Shown: piece after piece, positions 7,704-18,949 of the stretch
Layout: the number at the start of each line of letters is the position of its first letter
Numbering within the stretch: position 1 is the stretch's first letter
Assembly: GCF_014205075.1 (NCBI RefSeq)
Contig: NZ_JACHMU010000001.1
Coordinates: forward strand, 2,790,001 to 2,854,000
Source of the DNA: Microbacterium ginsengiterrae
GTDB taxonomy: Bacteria; Actinomycetota; Actinomycetes; Actinomycetales; Microbacteriaceae
Direction of reading: 5' to 3'
DNA length: 64,000 bases
Made by a program: the position numbers and the translations under genes
Notes under the pieces: generated by a model
Seen by the model: only the letters and a program-made list of their open reading frames with translations
Databases searched by the model: none
Told to the model about the DNA's origin: nothing

Positions 7704-9859
7704 GTGCAGCTGTGACCGACTACGAAAAGATCGACTTCTCCCCCATCCTCGCTCTCGCCGACGACGAGGTCGTGACACGGTCGACCGTTCGCGACGTGCG
7801 TCTGCCCTCGGGCAAGGTGCTGGCGCTGATCACCCTGGACAACGGTCGGGACCACACCCGCCCCAATACCCTGGGACCGGCGACCCTGGTGGAGCTCGGC
7901 AAGACCCTCGACAGTGTGAAGGCTCGCGCCGCCGCCGGCGAGATCCAGGCGGTCGGCATCACCGGCAAGCAGTACATCCTCGCCGCCGGTGCCGACCTGT
8001 CCGACATCTCCAAGGTGACCTCGCAGGATCACGCGCGTCTGATCGCGCAGCTCGGGCACAAGGTGATCGGCTCGCTCTCCGACCTCGGCGTGCCCTCGTT
8101 CGCGTTCGTGAACGGGCTCGCCCTCGGCGGCGGGCTCGAGATCGCCCTGAACTCGACCTACCGCACGGTGGACGCGTCCGCTGCGGCTGTGGCGCTTCCC
8201 GAGGTGTTCCTCGGTCTCATTCCCGGCTGGGGCGGCGCGTACCTGCTGCCGAACCTCATCGGCATCGAGAACGCCCTCGAGGTCGTCATCTCGAACCCGC
8301 TCAAGCAGAATCGGATGCTCAAGCCCAAGCAGGCGTTCGAGCTCGGCATCATGGATGCGATCTTCCCCGCTGCGAACTATCTCGAGGACTCGCTCGCGTG
8401 GGCGGACCGTGTCCTGTCGGGCGCCGTCAAGGTCGACCGGAAGAACGAGCCGGGCAAGATCGAGCGCCTGACGAAGTGGCCGATCGCCATCAAGATGGCG
8501 CGCGGGATGCTGGAGTCGAAGATCGGCACGGTGCCCCGTTCGCCCTACCTGGCACTCGACCTGCTCGACAAGGCACGCAGCGGAACCAAGGCCGACGGGT
8601 TCGCCCGCGAGGACGAGGCTCTCGCGGAGCTCGTCGCCGGTGATCAGTTCGCGGCGTCCATGTACGCCTTCGACCTCGTCCAGAAGCGCGCGAAGCGCCC
8701 TGTGGGCGCACCGGACAAGGCTCTGGCCAAGAAGGTGACGAAGGTCGGGATCATCGGCGCCGGCCTCATGGCCAGCCAGTTCGCCCTGCTCTTCGTGCGC
8801 AAGCTCCAGGTCCCCGTCCTCATCACGGATCTCGACCAGGCGCGCGTCGACAAGGGCGTGGCGTACATCCACGAGGAGATCGGCAAGCTCGAGCAGAAGG
8901 GTCGGCTCGATGCCGACACGGCCAACAAACTGCGCGGCCTCGTCACCGGGACGACCGACAAGTCGCTCTACGCCGACTGCGACTTCGTGATCGAGGCCGT
9001 CTTCGAGGAGGTCGGGGTCAAGCAGTCCGTCTTCGGCGAGATCGAGCAGATCGTCGCACCCGACGCGATCCTGGCGACCAACACATCCTCGCTGTCGGTC
9101 GAGGAGATCGGCGCGAAGCTCTCCAACCCGGAGCGACTCGTCGGTTTCCACTTCTTCAACCCGGTCGCCGTCATGCCTCTCATCGAGGTGGTCAAGACGC
9201 CGTCCACCGACGAGCAGACCCTGTCCACGGCGTTCGTCGTGGCCAAGGGCCTCGGCAAGAACGCCGTGCTCACCGCAGACGCCCCCGGCTTCGTGGTCAA
9301 CCGGCTGCTGGCCAAGGTCATGGGTGAGGCCGCGCGCGCCGTCTATGAGGGCACTCCGATCGCGGAGGTCGAGAAGGCGTTCGCCCCGCTCGGTCTGCCG
9401 ATGGGGCCGTTCCAGCTCATCGACCTCGTCGGCTGGAAGGTCGCCGCGCATGTGCAGGACACGATGGTGCGGCACTTCCCCGACCGGTTCTACGCGAACG
9501 AGAACTTCCACGCGCTGGCGGAGCTCGACCAGGTCGTGGAGAAGGACAAGGGCGGCCGAGTGACCGGCTGGACCAAGGCCGCCGAGAAGACCCTCAAGGG
9601 GGCCGTCGGCTCGTCACCGTCCAGCGCTGCGACCATCCTCACCCGTGTGCAGGACGGTCTCGCGCAGGAGATCAGGCTCATGCTCGACGAGGGGGTCGTC
9701 CCCGAGGTCGAGGACATCGACCTCTGCCTCATCCTCGGTGCCGGGTGGCCGTTCATCGACGGCGGCGCGTCACCGTACCTCGACCGCGAGGGAGCATCCG
9801 AGCGCGTGTTCGGCGGGACGTTCCACACGCCGCCGATCCGCGGCATCGCTGCTCGCTGA
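7700..9859 (+). CDS. fadB: 3-hydroxyacyl-CoA dehydrogenase / enoyl-CoA hydratase (beta-oxidation alpha subunit)
   Basis: The protein is about 719 residues. GTG at 7700 overlaps the fadA stop (GTGA); GTG at 7712 is an equally plausible start, with GGAAGTGAG seven bases before it. Domains in order are an enoyl-CoA hydratase/isomerase fold (about 20-230; AAGADLSDI and FVNGLALGGGLEIAL form the oxyanion region), an NAD-binding domain (about 350-530; VGIIGAGLM), then two 3-hydroxyacyl-CoA dehydrogenase C-terminal domains (GFHFFNPV and DAPGFVVNRLL). It performs the hydration and dehydrogenation steps of beta-oxidation and feeds FadA. The gene ends 5 bp before a strong terminator. Confidence 0.93.
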   Translation: MSAAVTDYEKIDFSPILALADDEVVTRSTVRDVRLPSGKVLALITLDNGRDHTRPNTLGPATLVELGKTLDSVKARAAAGEIQAVGITGKQYILAAGADLSDISKVTSQDHARLIAQLGHKVIGSLSDLGVPSFAFVNGLALGGGLEIALNSTYRTVDASAAAVALPEVFLGLIPGWGGAYLLPNLIGIENALEVVISNPLKQNRMLKPKQAFELGIMDAIFPAANYLEDSLAWADRVLSGAVKVDRKNEPGKIERLTKWPIAIKMARGMLESKIGTVPRSPYLALDLLDKARSGTKADGFAREDEALAELVAGDQFAASMYAFDLVQKRAKRPVGAPDKALAKKVTKVGIIGAGLMASQFALLFVRKLQVPVLITDLDQARVDKGVAYIHEEIGKLEQKGRLDADTANKLRGLVTGTTDKSLYADCDFVIEAVFEEVGVKQSVFGEIEQIVAPDAILATNTSSLSVEEIGAKLSNPERLVGFHFFNPVAVMPLIEVVKTPSTDEQTLSTAFVVAKGLGKNAVLTADAPGFVVNRLLAKVMGEAARAVYEGTPIAEVEKAFAPLGLPMGPFQLIDLVGWKVAAHVQDTMVRHFPDRFYANENFHALAELDQVVEKDKGGRVTGWTKAAEKTLKGAVGSSPSSAATILTRVQDGLAQEIRLMLDEGVVPEVEDIDLCLILGAGWPFIDGGASPYLDREGASERVFGGTFHTPPIRGIAAR

Positions 9860-9864
9860 GACAC

Positions 9865-9909
9865 ACGAAGAGGCGGGGTCGGGCATCGCGCCCGGCCCCG
9901 CCTCTTCGT
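9865..9909. terminator. Bidirectional terminator between fadB and dxs
   Basis: A 20-bp stem (9865-9884 with 9890-9909, one G-T wobble) closes a 5-base loop between the convergent fadB and dxs stop codons. It is very GC-rich near the loop, with no long T-tract. Confidence 0.85.
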
Positions 9910-9930
9910 CCTGTCAGCGAAGTGGTGCTG

Positions 9931-11871
9931 TCAGCGGCGTTCGTGGAGGGGGATGTCGACCGCCTCCGTCTCCCCTGTCTGCCGGGCGACCGGGATGCGG
10001 GTGCCCAGCACCTGCGCGACGATGTCCTGCGCGATCTTCGATGCTGTGAGGCCGGCGTCGGCGAGGATCTGATCACGCGAGGCGTGGTCGATGAACTCGT
10101 CGGGAAGGCCCAGCTCGTCCACGGCGGTGTCGATGCCCGCCTCGCGCAGCACCTGACGGACACGCGTACCGATGCCGCCGACACGGATGCCGTCCTCCAT
10201 CGTGATGACGAGACGGTGACGTGCCGCCAGCTCGACGACCGACGGCTGCACCGGGATCGCCCAGCGGGGGTCGATCACCGTCGCCCCGATCCCCTGCGCA
10301 CGCAGTCGCGTGGCGACATCCTTGGCCATGGCGGCGAACGGGCCGACGCTGACGATCAGGACATCCTCCGTCTCGCCGCGGGAGAGCACGTCCACACCGT
10401 CCGCCATGCGCTCGACGGCCTCGATGTCCTCGCTCACAGCCCCCTTGGGGAACCGGATCACGGTGGGTGCGTCATCCACGGCGACCGCCTCGTCGAGCGC
10501 CTCAGCGACCCGAGCGCCGTCGCGCGGCGCCGCGATGCGGATGTGCGGGACGATCTGCAGCATCGCGAGATCCCACATGCCGTGGTGACTCGGCCCGTCG
10601 GGGCCGGTGACACCGGCGCGGTCGAGGACGAAGGTCACCCCGGCCTTGTGCAGCGCGACATCCATGAGCACCTGGTCGAAGGCCCGCCCCATGAAGGTGG
10701 CGTAGAGGGCGACCACGGGGTGCAGACCGCCGTAGGCCAGGCCCGCCGCGGAGGTCACCGCATGCTGCTCGGCGATGCCGACGTCGTACACGCGCTCGGG
10801 GAAGCGTTCGGCGAAGGGCGCGAGTCCTGTCGGCCGCAGCATCGCCGCTGTGATCGCGATCACCCGGGGGTCTCGTTCGCCCACGCGCACGAGCGACTCG
10901 GAGAACACGTCGGTCCATCCCTTGCTGCTCGAGCCGAGCGGCTCCCCGGTGGCGGGGTCGATGCGGTTGACGGCGTGGAACTGGTCGGCCTTGTCGTCCA
11001 GAGCGGGCTGATAGCCGCGCCCCTTCTCCGTGATCGCGTGGACGATGACGGGAGCACCATACGACTTCGCGAGCTCGAAGGTCTCGATGAGGGCGCGGAT
11101 GTCGTGCCCGTCGACGGGGCCGAGGTACTTGATGTCGAGGTTGGAATACAGCGCCTCGTTGTTCGTGAACCGGGAGAGGAAGCCGTGAGTCCCGCCGCGC
11201 ACGCCGCGGAACAGCGCGCGGCCGAGCGGGCCGAAGGCGCGGAACAGGCGGTCTGACCGGTGGTGGAGCTGCTTGTACGTCGCTGCGGTGCGCACGCGGT
11301 TCAGATACCGCGACATCCCGCCGATCGTCGGCGCGTAGGAGCGACCGTTGTCGTTGACGACGATGATGAGGTTCCGGTCGTTGTCATCCGAGATGTTGTT
11401 GAGCGCTTCCCAGGTCATCCCACCGGTGAGCGCACCGTCACCGACGACCGCGACCACGTGCCGGTCGTCGCGCCCCGTGGCCGCCAGCGCGCGGGAGATG
11501 CCGTCGGCCCAGCTCAGCGAGCTCGAGGCGTGCGAGGACTCAACGACGTCGTGCGGGCTCTCGCTGCGCTGGGGGTAGCCGGCGAGGCCGCCGCGGACGC
11601 GCAGCCCAGAGAAGTCCTGCCTGCCCGTGAGGAGCTTGTGCACGTACGACTGGTGCCCGGTGTCGAACACGAACGGGTCGTCAGGCGATTCGAACGCCCT
11701 GTGCAGCGCGATCGTGAGTTCCACGACACCGAGATTCGGGCCGAGGTGTCCCCCGGTCCGCGAGACGTTCTCGACGAGGAATCGCCGGATCTCGTCAGCG
11801 AGTTCGTTCAGCTCCGCCGTGCTGAGCTGATCGAGATCGCGCGGTCCGTTGATGCCGGGAAGAATGGGCAT
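9931..11871 (-). CDS. dxs: 1-deoxy-D-xylulose-5-phosphate synthase
   Basis: The protein is 646 residues. ATG 11871 is preferred over GTG 11877 because AGGAGG lies five bases upstream of the ATG. It is a transketolase-like TPP enzyme: SRTGGHLGPNLGVVELT near the N-terminus, the TPP/Mg motif GDGALTGGMTWEALNN (144-159), the central pyrimidine-binding domain (PERVYDVGIAEQHAV) and a C-terminal transketolase domain. It condenses pyruvate and glyceraldehyde 3-phosphate, the first step of the MEP isoprenoid pathway. A TACGAT -10 candidate is at 11929-11934 on the minus strand. It is a single gene between two terminators. Confidence 0.96.
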   Translation of the reverse strand: MPILPGINGPRDLDQLSTAELNELADEIRRFLVENVSRTGGHLGPNLGVVELTIALHRAFESPDDPFVFDTGHQSYVHKLLTGRQDFSGLRVRGGLAGYPQRSESPHDVVESSHASSSLSWADGISRALAATGRDDRHVVAVVGDGALTGGMTWEALNNISDDNDRNLIIVVNDNGRSYAPTIGGMSRYLNRVRTAATYKQLHHRSDRLFRAFGPLGRALFRGVRGGTHGFLSRFTNNEALYSNLDIKYLGPVDGHDIRALIETFELAKSYGAPVIVHAITEKGRGYQPALDDKADQFHAVNRIDPATGEPLGSSSKGWTDVFSESLVRVGERDPRVIAITAAMLRPTGLAPFAERFPERVYDVGIAEQHAVTSAAGLAYGGLHPVVALYATFMGRAFDQVLMDVALHKAGVTFVLDRAGVTGPDGPSHHGMWDLAMLQIVPHIRIAAPRDGARVAEALDEAVAVDDAPTVIRFPKGAVSEDIEAVERMADGVDVLSRGETEDVLIVSVGPFAAMAKDVATRLRAQGIGATVIDPRWAIPVQPSVVELAARHRLVITMEDGIRVGGIGTRVRQVLREAGIDTAVDELGLPDEFIDHASRDQILADAGLTASKIAQDIVAQVLGTRIPVARQTGETEAVDIPLHERR

Positions 11872-11970
11872 CAGCACCTCCTGAACATCTTGTCCGACGT
11901 GTCCCCCTGGCGGGGACGCGGTGTCTCGATCGTACCGCCGCGACCCGGGGAAACCCCCGAGCGCCGAGCA

Positions 11971-12008
11971 CGAAGGGGTCCGGATGCCGCAGCATCCGGA
12001 CCCCTTCG
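11971..12008 (-). terminator. Terminator of acnA
   Basis: A perfect 17-bp stem (11971-11987 with 11992-12008) and a 4-base loop start seven bases after the aconitase stop codon on the minus strand. Confidence 0.85.
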
Positions 12009-12015
12009 CATACCG

Positions 12016-14880
<2,865 letters not shown>

Positions 14881-14956
14881 GAATCCGTCTCCTTCTAGTC
14901 TGATGGGAGCGACAGGCGCTCTCCATATTGGTCGCCCGCGCCTTCGGCTGCCAGCA

Positions 14957-14980
14957 AGGCGCACCTAACAGTGTGCGCCT
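14957..14980 (-). promoter_or_regulatory. Inverted repeat in the acnA leader
   Basis: The arms AGGCGCAC and GTGCGCCT are perfect 8-bp complements with an 8-bp spacer, 77-100 bp upstream of the acnA start. It could be an operator or a leader hairpin; nothing decides between them. Confidence 0.4.
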
Positions 14981-15005
14981 CGTGAGCTCTCGGCGAAAGA
15001 CGTCA

Positions 15006-15029
15006 ATTTATCTTGATGTCAAGATAAAT
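15006..15029 (-). promoter_or_regulatory. Perfect 24-bp palindrome upstream of acnA, probable operator
   Basis: The 11-bp arms ATTTATCTTGA and TCAAGATAAAT flank the two central bases TG. It is by far the most AT-rich element in this 150-bp intergenic region, lies about 130 bp upstream of the acnA start, and contains TTGACA on the minus strand. The shape is that of a site for a dimeric repressor or activator. The regulator is not encoded nearby. Confidence 0.65.
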
Positions 15030-15032
15030 CTA

Positions 15033-15779
15033 TCACGCCGCCGAGGCCTCATCCTCCCGCGACTCGCGCGGATACAGGGCTCGGACGACGAGCCAGGTGA
15101 CGGCGATGAGCGGCGCGAACAGCGGCAGACCCATGATGAGCTTCAGCGTGCCGAGCGCCGTCACCTGATCGGTCAGGTACAGCGGCAGCTGCACGGCCAA
15201 CCGCGCGAAGAACAGCAGCGCCCAGGCGATGCCCAACCAGCGGAACGCCCGCCTCTTGCGCTTGTCAGCGCGCCACGCTGTCGCATCCCCCATGAGGAAG
15301 CCCGCTGCGACCCCGATCAGCGACCAGCCGATCAGCGCCGAGACGAGAAGGACCGTCCCGTATGCCGCGTTCGTGATGAGTCCGGGGACGAAGTTGTCGG
15401 CCCCTCTGCCCGTCCACAGCGCGAGGGCGGCGGCAGCCGCAGCCGCGATCAGGCCGCCGAGGGCCGCCGCAGGAGGGGACTTCTGAACGAGCCGCACGAC
15501 GGTGAAGACCGCGGCGAGCCCGACGGAGACCCCGAGCGCGAGGATCAGAGGATCGGGGCGGATCGTGAAGAGGATGACGAAGGCGAGGCTGGGGAGGACC
15601 GATTCCAGGATGCCGCGCCAGCCGCCCATCGCCGACCAGACGACCTTCTGGGTGCTGGCGTCCTTCGCCGGGTCGAGGCCCGCTCGACGCGCGGCTCCAC
15701 CCAGGGCAGCCCCGAGGAGGTCGGGCGCACTGACGGATTCGGGCTCGGTACGCGCCTCCTGCGGACCTTCCGCGCTCAC
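15033..15779 (-). CDS. DUF3159 family membrane protein
   Basis: The protein is 248 residues from GTG 15779. It has a polar N-terminus (about 55 residues), then five or six hydrophobic helices from ESVLPSLAFVILFTI to LIAVTWLVVRALY. The charged loop TAWRADKRKRRAFRWLG between helices is typical of the actinobacterial DUF3159 family. Function is unknown; membership in the dut-DUF3710-DUF3159 gene group and the distant resemblance to intracellular septation-type membrane proteins are the only clues. It overlaps DUF3710 by four bases, so the two are translationally coupled. Confidence 0.88.
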   Translation of the reverse strand: MSAEGPQEARTEPESVSAPDLLGAALGGAARRAGLDPAKDASTQKVVWSAMGGWRGILESVLPSLAFVILFTIRPDPLILALGVSVGLAAVFTVVRLVQKSPPAAALGGLIAAAAAAALALWTGRGADNFVPGLITNAAYGTVLLVSALIGWSLIGVAAGFLMGDATAWRADKRKRRAFRWLGIAWALLFFARLAVQLPLYLTDQVTALGTLKLIMGLPLFAPLIAVTWLVVRALYPRESREDEASAA

Positions 15780-16369
15780 GCCGATCCTGGCGTGGCGGGC
15801 ATCTTCAGCGGGATCAGATCGCGCGGCGGCATGGGAGAGCCGCCACGCACCACGACGATCGAGCGGAAGAGGTCCTCGACCTTGGCGGCCGCCTCAGGGT
15901 CGGACGCCGCCGCGCCGCCGATCACTCCGCGGAGGAACCAGCGCGGTCCGTCGACGCCGATGAATCGGGCCAGGTGCAGCGCTGAGCCCTCGGACGCCGG
16001 TCCCGGCACCTCGGCGAGCAGCTCCTTGCCGAGCGGCCCTTCGCGCTCCTCGACGCGACCGCCCTGCTGGCGGACCTGGTCGACGAGCTGCATCCGCGTC
16101 TCGTGCCACAGGCCGAGGCTGCGCGGAGCGGCGAACGGCTGGACCTGCAACGAGGAATCGGCGTAGTCGAGCCCGACCGCCACGATCCGCTTGGTCTGCT
16201 CCTCCACCTCGAGGCGGAGGTTCAGCCCTTCGCGCGGAAGGATCTTGATGCCACCGAGATCGATGTACGGGCGGACCGGGTTGGCCTCGGCCTCGTCGAA
16301 CGGTCCATCGGTCGCACGGTTCGCCGGTGCGGACTTCGACGTCGGCTGCGTGGTCTCTTCTTCAGTCAT
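15776..16369 (-). CDS. DUF3710 family protein
   Basis: The protein is 197 residues from ATG 16369, in a four-base overlap with dut. It matches actinobacterial DUF3710. After an acidic, low-complexity N-terminus comes the segment [26 protein letters not shown], then [18 protein letters not shown] and [17 protein letters not shown]. It is soluble and has no catalytic motif that I can recognise. The dut-DUF3710-DUF3159 order is conserved across actinobacteria. Function is unknown. Confidence 0.88.
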   Translation of the reverse strand: MTEEETTQPTSKSAPANRATDGPFDEAEANPVRPYIDLGGIKILPREGLNLRLEVEEQTKRIVAVGLDYADSSLQVQPFAAPRSLGLWHETRMQLVDQVRQQGGRVEEREGPLGKELLAEVPGPASEGSALHLARFIGVDGPRWFLRGVIGGAAASDPEAAAKVEDLFRSIVVVRGGSPMPPRDLIPLKMPATPGSA

Positions 16370-16833
16370 CGTGCACTTCCTGCCTGCTCGGCGCTCTGCG
16401 CCTGGTACCCCGTCGAACCGAACCCGCCGGCGCCGCGCGCGCTGTCTTCGAGTTCGTCCACGGGGATGAAGTTCGCTCGGGTGACCGGCATGATGATGAG
16501 CTGCGCGATCCGATCCCCGACCGCCACATCGTACGCGCTCGAGCTGTCCGTGTTCAGCAGGCTCACCTTGATCTCACCCCGGTAGCCGGCATCCACCGTG
16601 CCTGGTGAGTTGACGATCGTGATCCCGTGCTTGGCGGCGAGGCCGCTGCGGGGCACGACGAAGGCGGCGTAGCCGTCCGGCAGCGCGATGCGCACACCGG
16701 TGGGGACCAGCGCCCTCTCCCCCGGCTCGAGGCGCACGGCCTCCGCGGCGACGAGGTCGGCGCCCGCGTCGCCCGGGTGGGCGTACGAGGGGACGGCTGA
16801 CGCGATAATGGGAAGATCGACGGAATCGCTCAC
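16366..16833 (-). CDS. dut: dUTP diphosphatase (dUTPase)
   Basis: The protein is 155 residues from GTG 16833. All five trimeric-dUTPase motifs are visible: [43 protein letters not shown] and the C-terminal P-loop-like [10 protein letters not shown] that closes over the substrate. It hydrolyses dUTP to dUMP and PPi, which limits uracil incorporation and supplies thymidylate synthesis. It is the first gene of the dut-DUF3710-DUF3159 operon. A -10 element TAGCCT six bases upstream suggests a leaderless message. Confidence 0.96.
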   Translation of the reverse strand: MSDSVDLPIIASAVPSYAHPGDAGADLVAAEAVRLEPGERALVPTGVRIALPDGYAAFVVPRSGLAAKHGITIVNSPGTVDAGYRGEIKVSLLNTDSSSAYDVAVGDRIAQLIIMPVTRANFIPVDELEDSARGAGGFGSTGYQAQSAEQAGSAR

Positions 16834-16836
16834 CCC

Positions 16837-17322
16837 ATGAGGCTAATGCAGAACGACATGACCGACACGCGCACCGCCCGCTATCGCGAGCGTCTCTCGC
16901 CGAGCCTGTGGATGCTGGTCACGGCGGCGGTCGCCGCACCGATGCTCAGCCTCACGCTCACGCCGCTCGGTTCGCTGCCCGCCCTCCTCATCGGGATCAC
17001 GGCCGCGGTCGCGCTGATCGTCCTCATGCTGGCGGCTTCACCATCGATCCGTGTCGACGGCACGGTGCTGCGCGCCGGTCGTGCGCACATCGACGCCCGG
17101 TGGCTGGGCGAGGTCACCGAGCTCAGCGGCGAGCAGGCGCATGCTGCCCGCGGCGCCCAGCTCCCGGCCCGCGGGTGGCATCTCATCCGCGGCGGCATCG
17201 ACGGCATCGTCGTGGTGCAGAACACCGACCCGGCGGATCCCGTCACGAGCTGGACGATCTCGACGCGCACACCCGATCGGCTCGCGGCGGCCATCCGTGC
17301 CGCGGAGGCCGAAGCGGTCTGA
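16837..17322 (+). CDS. DUF3093 family membrane protein
   Basis: The protein is up to 161 residues. ATG codons at 16837, 16846 and 16858 are all possible; the conserved part begins at [17 protein letters not shown], so the last is the minimal start. Two adjacent hydrophobic helices (about 28-70, with the short turn LTPLGSLP) precede a cytoplasmic beta-rich domain typical of DUF3093 ([35 protein letters not shown]). Function is unknown. It is divergent from dut with only a few bases between the starts, an arrangement common in actinobacteria. A GATAAT -10 candidate at 16804-16809 lies inside the 5' end of dut. Confidence 0.85.
   Translation: MRLMQNDMTDTRTARYRERLSPSLWMLVTAAVAAPMLSLTLTPLGSLPALLIGITAAVALIVLMLAASPSIRVDGTVLRAGRAHIDARWLGEVTELSGEQAHAARGAQLPARGWHLIRGGIDGIVVVQNTDPADPVTSWTISTRTPDRLAAAIRAAEAEAV
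16840..16845 (-). promoter_or_regulatory. -10 element of the dut operon, leaderless
   Basis: TAGCCT on the minus strand is six bases before the dut GTG at 16833. It lies inside the first codons of the divergent DUF3093 gene if that begins at 16837. Confidence 0.5.
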
Positions 17323-17361
17323 TCCGGGAAGAGTCGCCCGCAGGGCCCCCGGATACGACGA

Positions 17362-17390
17362 TGCGCCCCTGCCGAAACGGCCGGGGCGCA
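17362..17390. terminator. Hairpin between DUF3093 and DUF4193
   Basis: An inverted repeat of about 12-13 bp with a single mismatch and a 3-base loop lies midway between two convergent stop codons. Confidence 0.6.
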
Positions 17391-17415
17391 CACGAGCGTC
17401 GGAAGAGTGCTGCGG

Positions 17416-17709
17416 TCAGGCAGCGCACTCCTTGCAGATGGGACCATCTGCGCCCTCGTGGTCGAGCTGCGAGCGGTGCTTCACGAGGAAGCAGCTCATG
17501 CAGGTGAACTCATCCTGCTGTGCGGGGAGCACGACGACGTCGAGCTCCAGGTCCGACAGGTCTGCGCCGGGGAGGTCGAAACTCGAGGGGTTGTCCGAGT
17601 CCTCATCCCCGGTCGTGCCGGACAGCTTGTCCGGCACACGCTCCTTCAGGGCTTCGATCGACTCGGAGTCGTCTTCGCTCTTTCGGGGGGCGTCGTAATC
17701 GGTTGCCAT
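17416..17709 (-). CDS. DUF4193 family small zinc-ribbon protein
   Basis: The protein is 97 residues from ATG 17709 (GTGGAG lies upstream; a longer start at 17730 is possible but not conserved). The start MATDYDAPR is the hallmark of DUF4193. An acidic middle part leads to a C-terminal zinc-binding knuckle with CMSCFLV and CKECAA. Function is unknown. It is highly conserved in actinobacteria beside dut and sepH, which suggests a core role. It is convergent with DUF3093. Confidence 0.9.
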   Translation of the reverse strand: MATDYDAPRKSEDDSESIEALKERVPDKLSGTTGDEDSDNPSSFDLPGADLSDLELDVVVLPAQQDEFTCMSCFLVKHRSQLDHEGADGPICKECAA

Positions 17710-17906
17710 GCGGTAAGTCTCCACTTTCATGGTGCTAGTGGGCGGTGCGCCGTCGGGTAAGCGGCGGGCATAGTTTGCACGATGCCGACGTGATTAGCAA
17801 ATGCCGGTCCGTGTCCCTGACGAAACTCACGGCGCGCCCGTTGTATTCCCCGTTCTGCCGACACCGCGTGACACCATGAACGGACAGCCATCAGAGGGGC
17901 ATTCGC

Positions 17907-18947
17907 ATGGAAAACGTCACGATCGTCGGCACGGAAGACGACCTGCTGATCCTCGCCACCGGTTCGGGCGAGCGGTTCGCGCTCGCCATCGACGATGTGC
18001 TGCACCGAGAGATCCGTCGGGCTCGCCGACGTGACGAGGGCGACAAGCCCCGCGTCACGGTCAGCCCGCGTGAGATCCAGGCGCACATCCGCTCCGGACT
18101 CTCCGCGGCCGAGACCGCCGAGCTCCTTGGTGTCGATGTCGAGCACGTCACGCGCTTCGAGGGACCGGTGCTCGCCGAGCGCGAGCACATCGTCGGCCAG
18201 GCCCTGGCCGTCCCCGTCCTCATCGGCAGCGAGGTCGAGCCCGACGCGCAGCCCACTTTCGGCGCCGCCGTACGCGCGAAGCTCGCCGACGTCGGGGCGA
18301 GCGATGAGCGCTGGGCCAGCTGGAAGGACGACAGCGGCTGGGTCGTGAAGCTCGAGTTCACCGCCGCCGAGGTCTCCCACGACGCGCGCTGGAGTTTCGA
18401 CCCGCGCCGCAGCGCTCTGTCCCCGTTGAACTCCGACGCCAGTCAGTTGTCGCGGCAGGGTTCGCTCCCTGACGGACTGATCCCGCGTCTGCGCGCTGTC
18501 GAAGGCGCCAGGCACGAATCGCCGTACAAGGACGACAGCAGGTTCGACTCCGGCGCGTTCGGTCCCCGCCTGCTGCCGGCTCCGGAGGCAGAGGTCGACG
18601 AACCACTGATGCCGGAGCGTTCGGACCCGGCCGCGCAGGCCGCGGCGATCAACCGCGCGCCGAACGAGTCGAACACGAGCGCCGAGACGGCGGATCTTCT
18701 CGAGGCGCTGCGCCGTCGGCGAGGTCAGCGCGAGAGCGCCCCTGCCGTGTCGGACGCGGACGAGCGGGAGACGCCGGAACCGGCAGTGAGCCCGATCGCC
18801 CTGTTCGACTCCCTGGAGTCCGAAGAGGCACCGGCCGAGAAGCCCGCACCTCAGGAGTCGCCTCAGGATGCCGGTGGACGGCGGCGCCGTCGCAACGCGA
18901 TGCCGTCCTGGGACGAGATCGTCTTCGGAGCACGCACGGACGACTGA
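17907..18947 (+). CDS. sepH: Septation protein SepH
   Basis: The protein is 346 residues from ATG 17907, with AGAGGGG seven bases upstream. The N-terminal DUF3071 domain (about 1-165) contains the helix-turn-helix VTVSPREIQAHIRSGLSAAE..LLGV, followed by VTRFEGPVLAEREHIVGQA. The C-terminal half is long, acidic and disordered, and ends in a basic patch (GGRRRRRNAMPSWDEIVFG). In Streptomyces SepH binds FtsZ and stimulates its assembly, and the family is actinobacteria-specific. I infer the same role here. The stop is two bases from the convergent phosphodiesterase stop. Confidence 0.9.
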   Translation: MENVTIVGTEDDLLILATGSGERFALAIDDVLHREIRRARRRDEGDKPRVTVSPREIQAHIRSGLSAAETAELLGVDVEHVTRFEGPVLAEREHIVGQALAVPVLIGSEVEPDAQPTFGAAVRAKLADVGASDERWASWKDDSGWVVKLEFTAAEVSHDARWSFDPRRSALSPLNSDASQLSRQGSLPDGLIPRLRAVEGARHESPYKDDSRFDSGAFGPRLLPAPEAEVDEPLMPERSDPAAQAAAINRAPNESNTSAETADLLEALRRRRGQRESAPAVSDADERETPEPAVSPIALFDSLESEEAPAEKPAPQESPQDAGGRRRRRNAMPSWDEIVFGARTDD

Positions 18948-18949
18948 CG

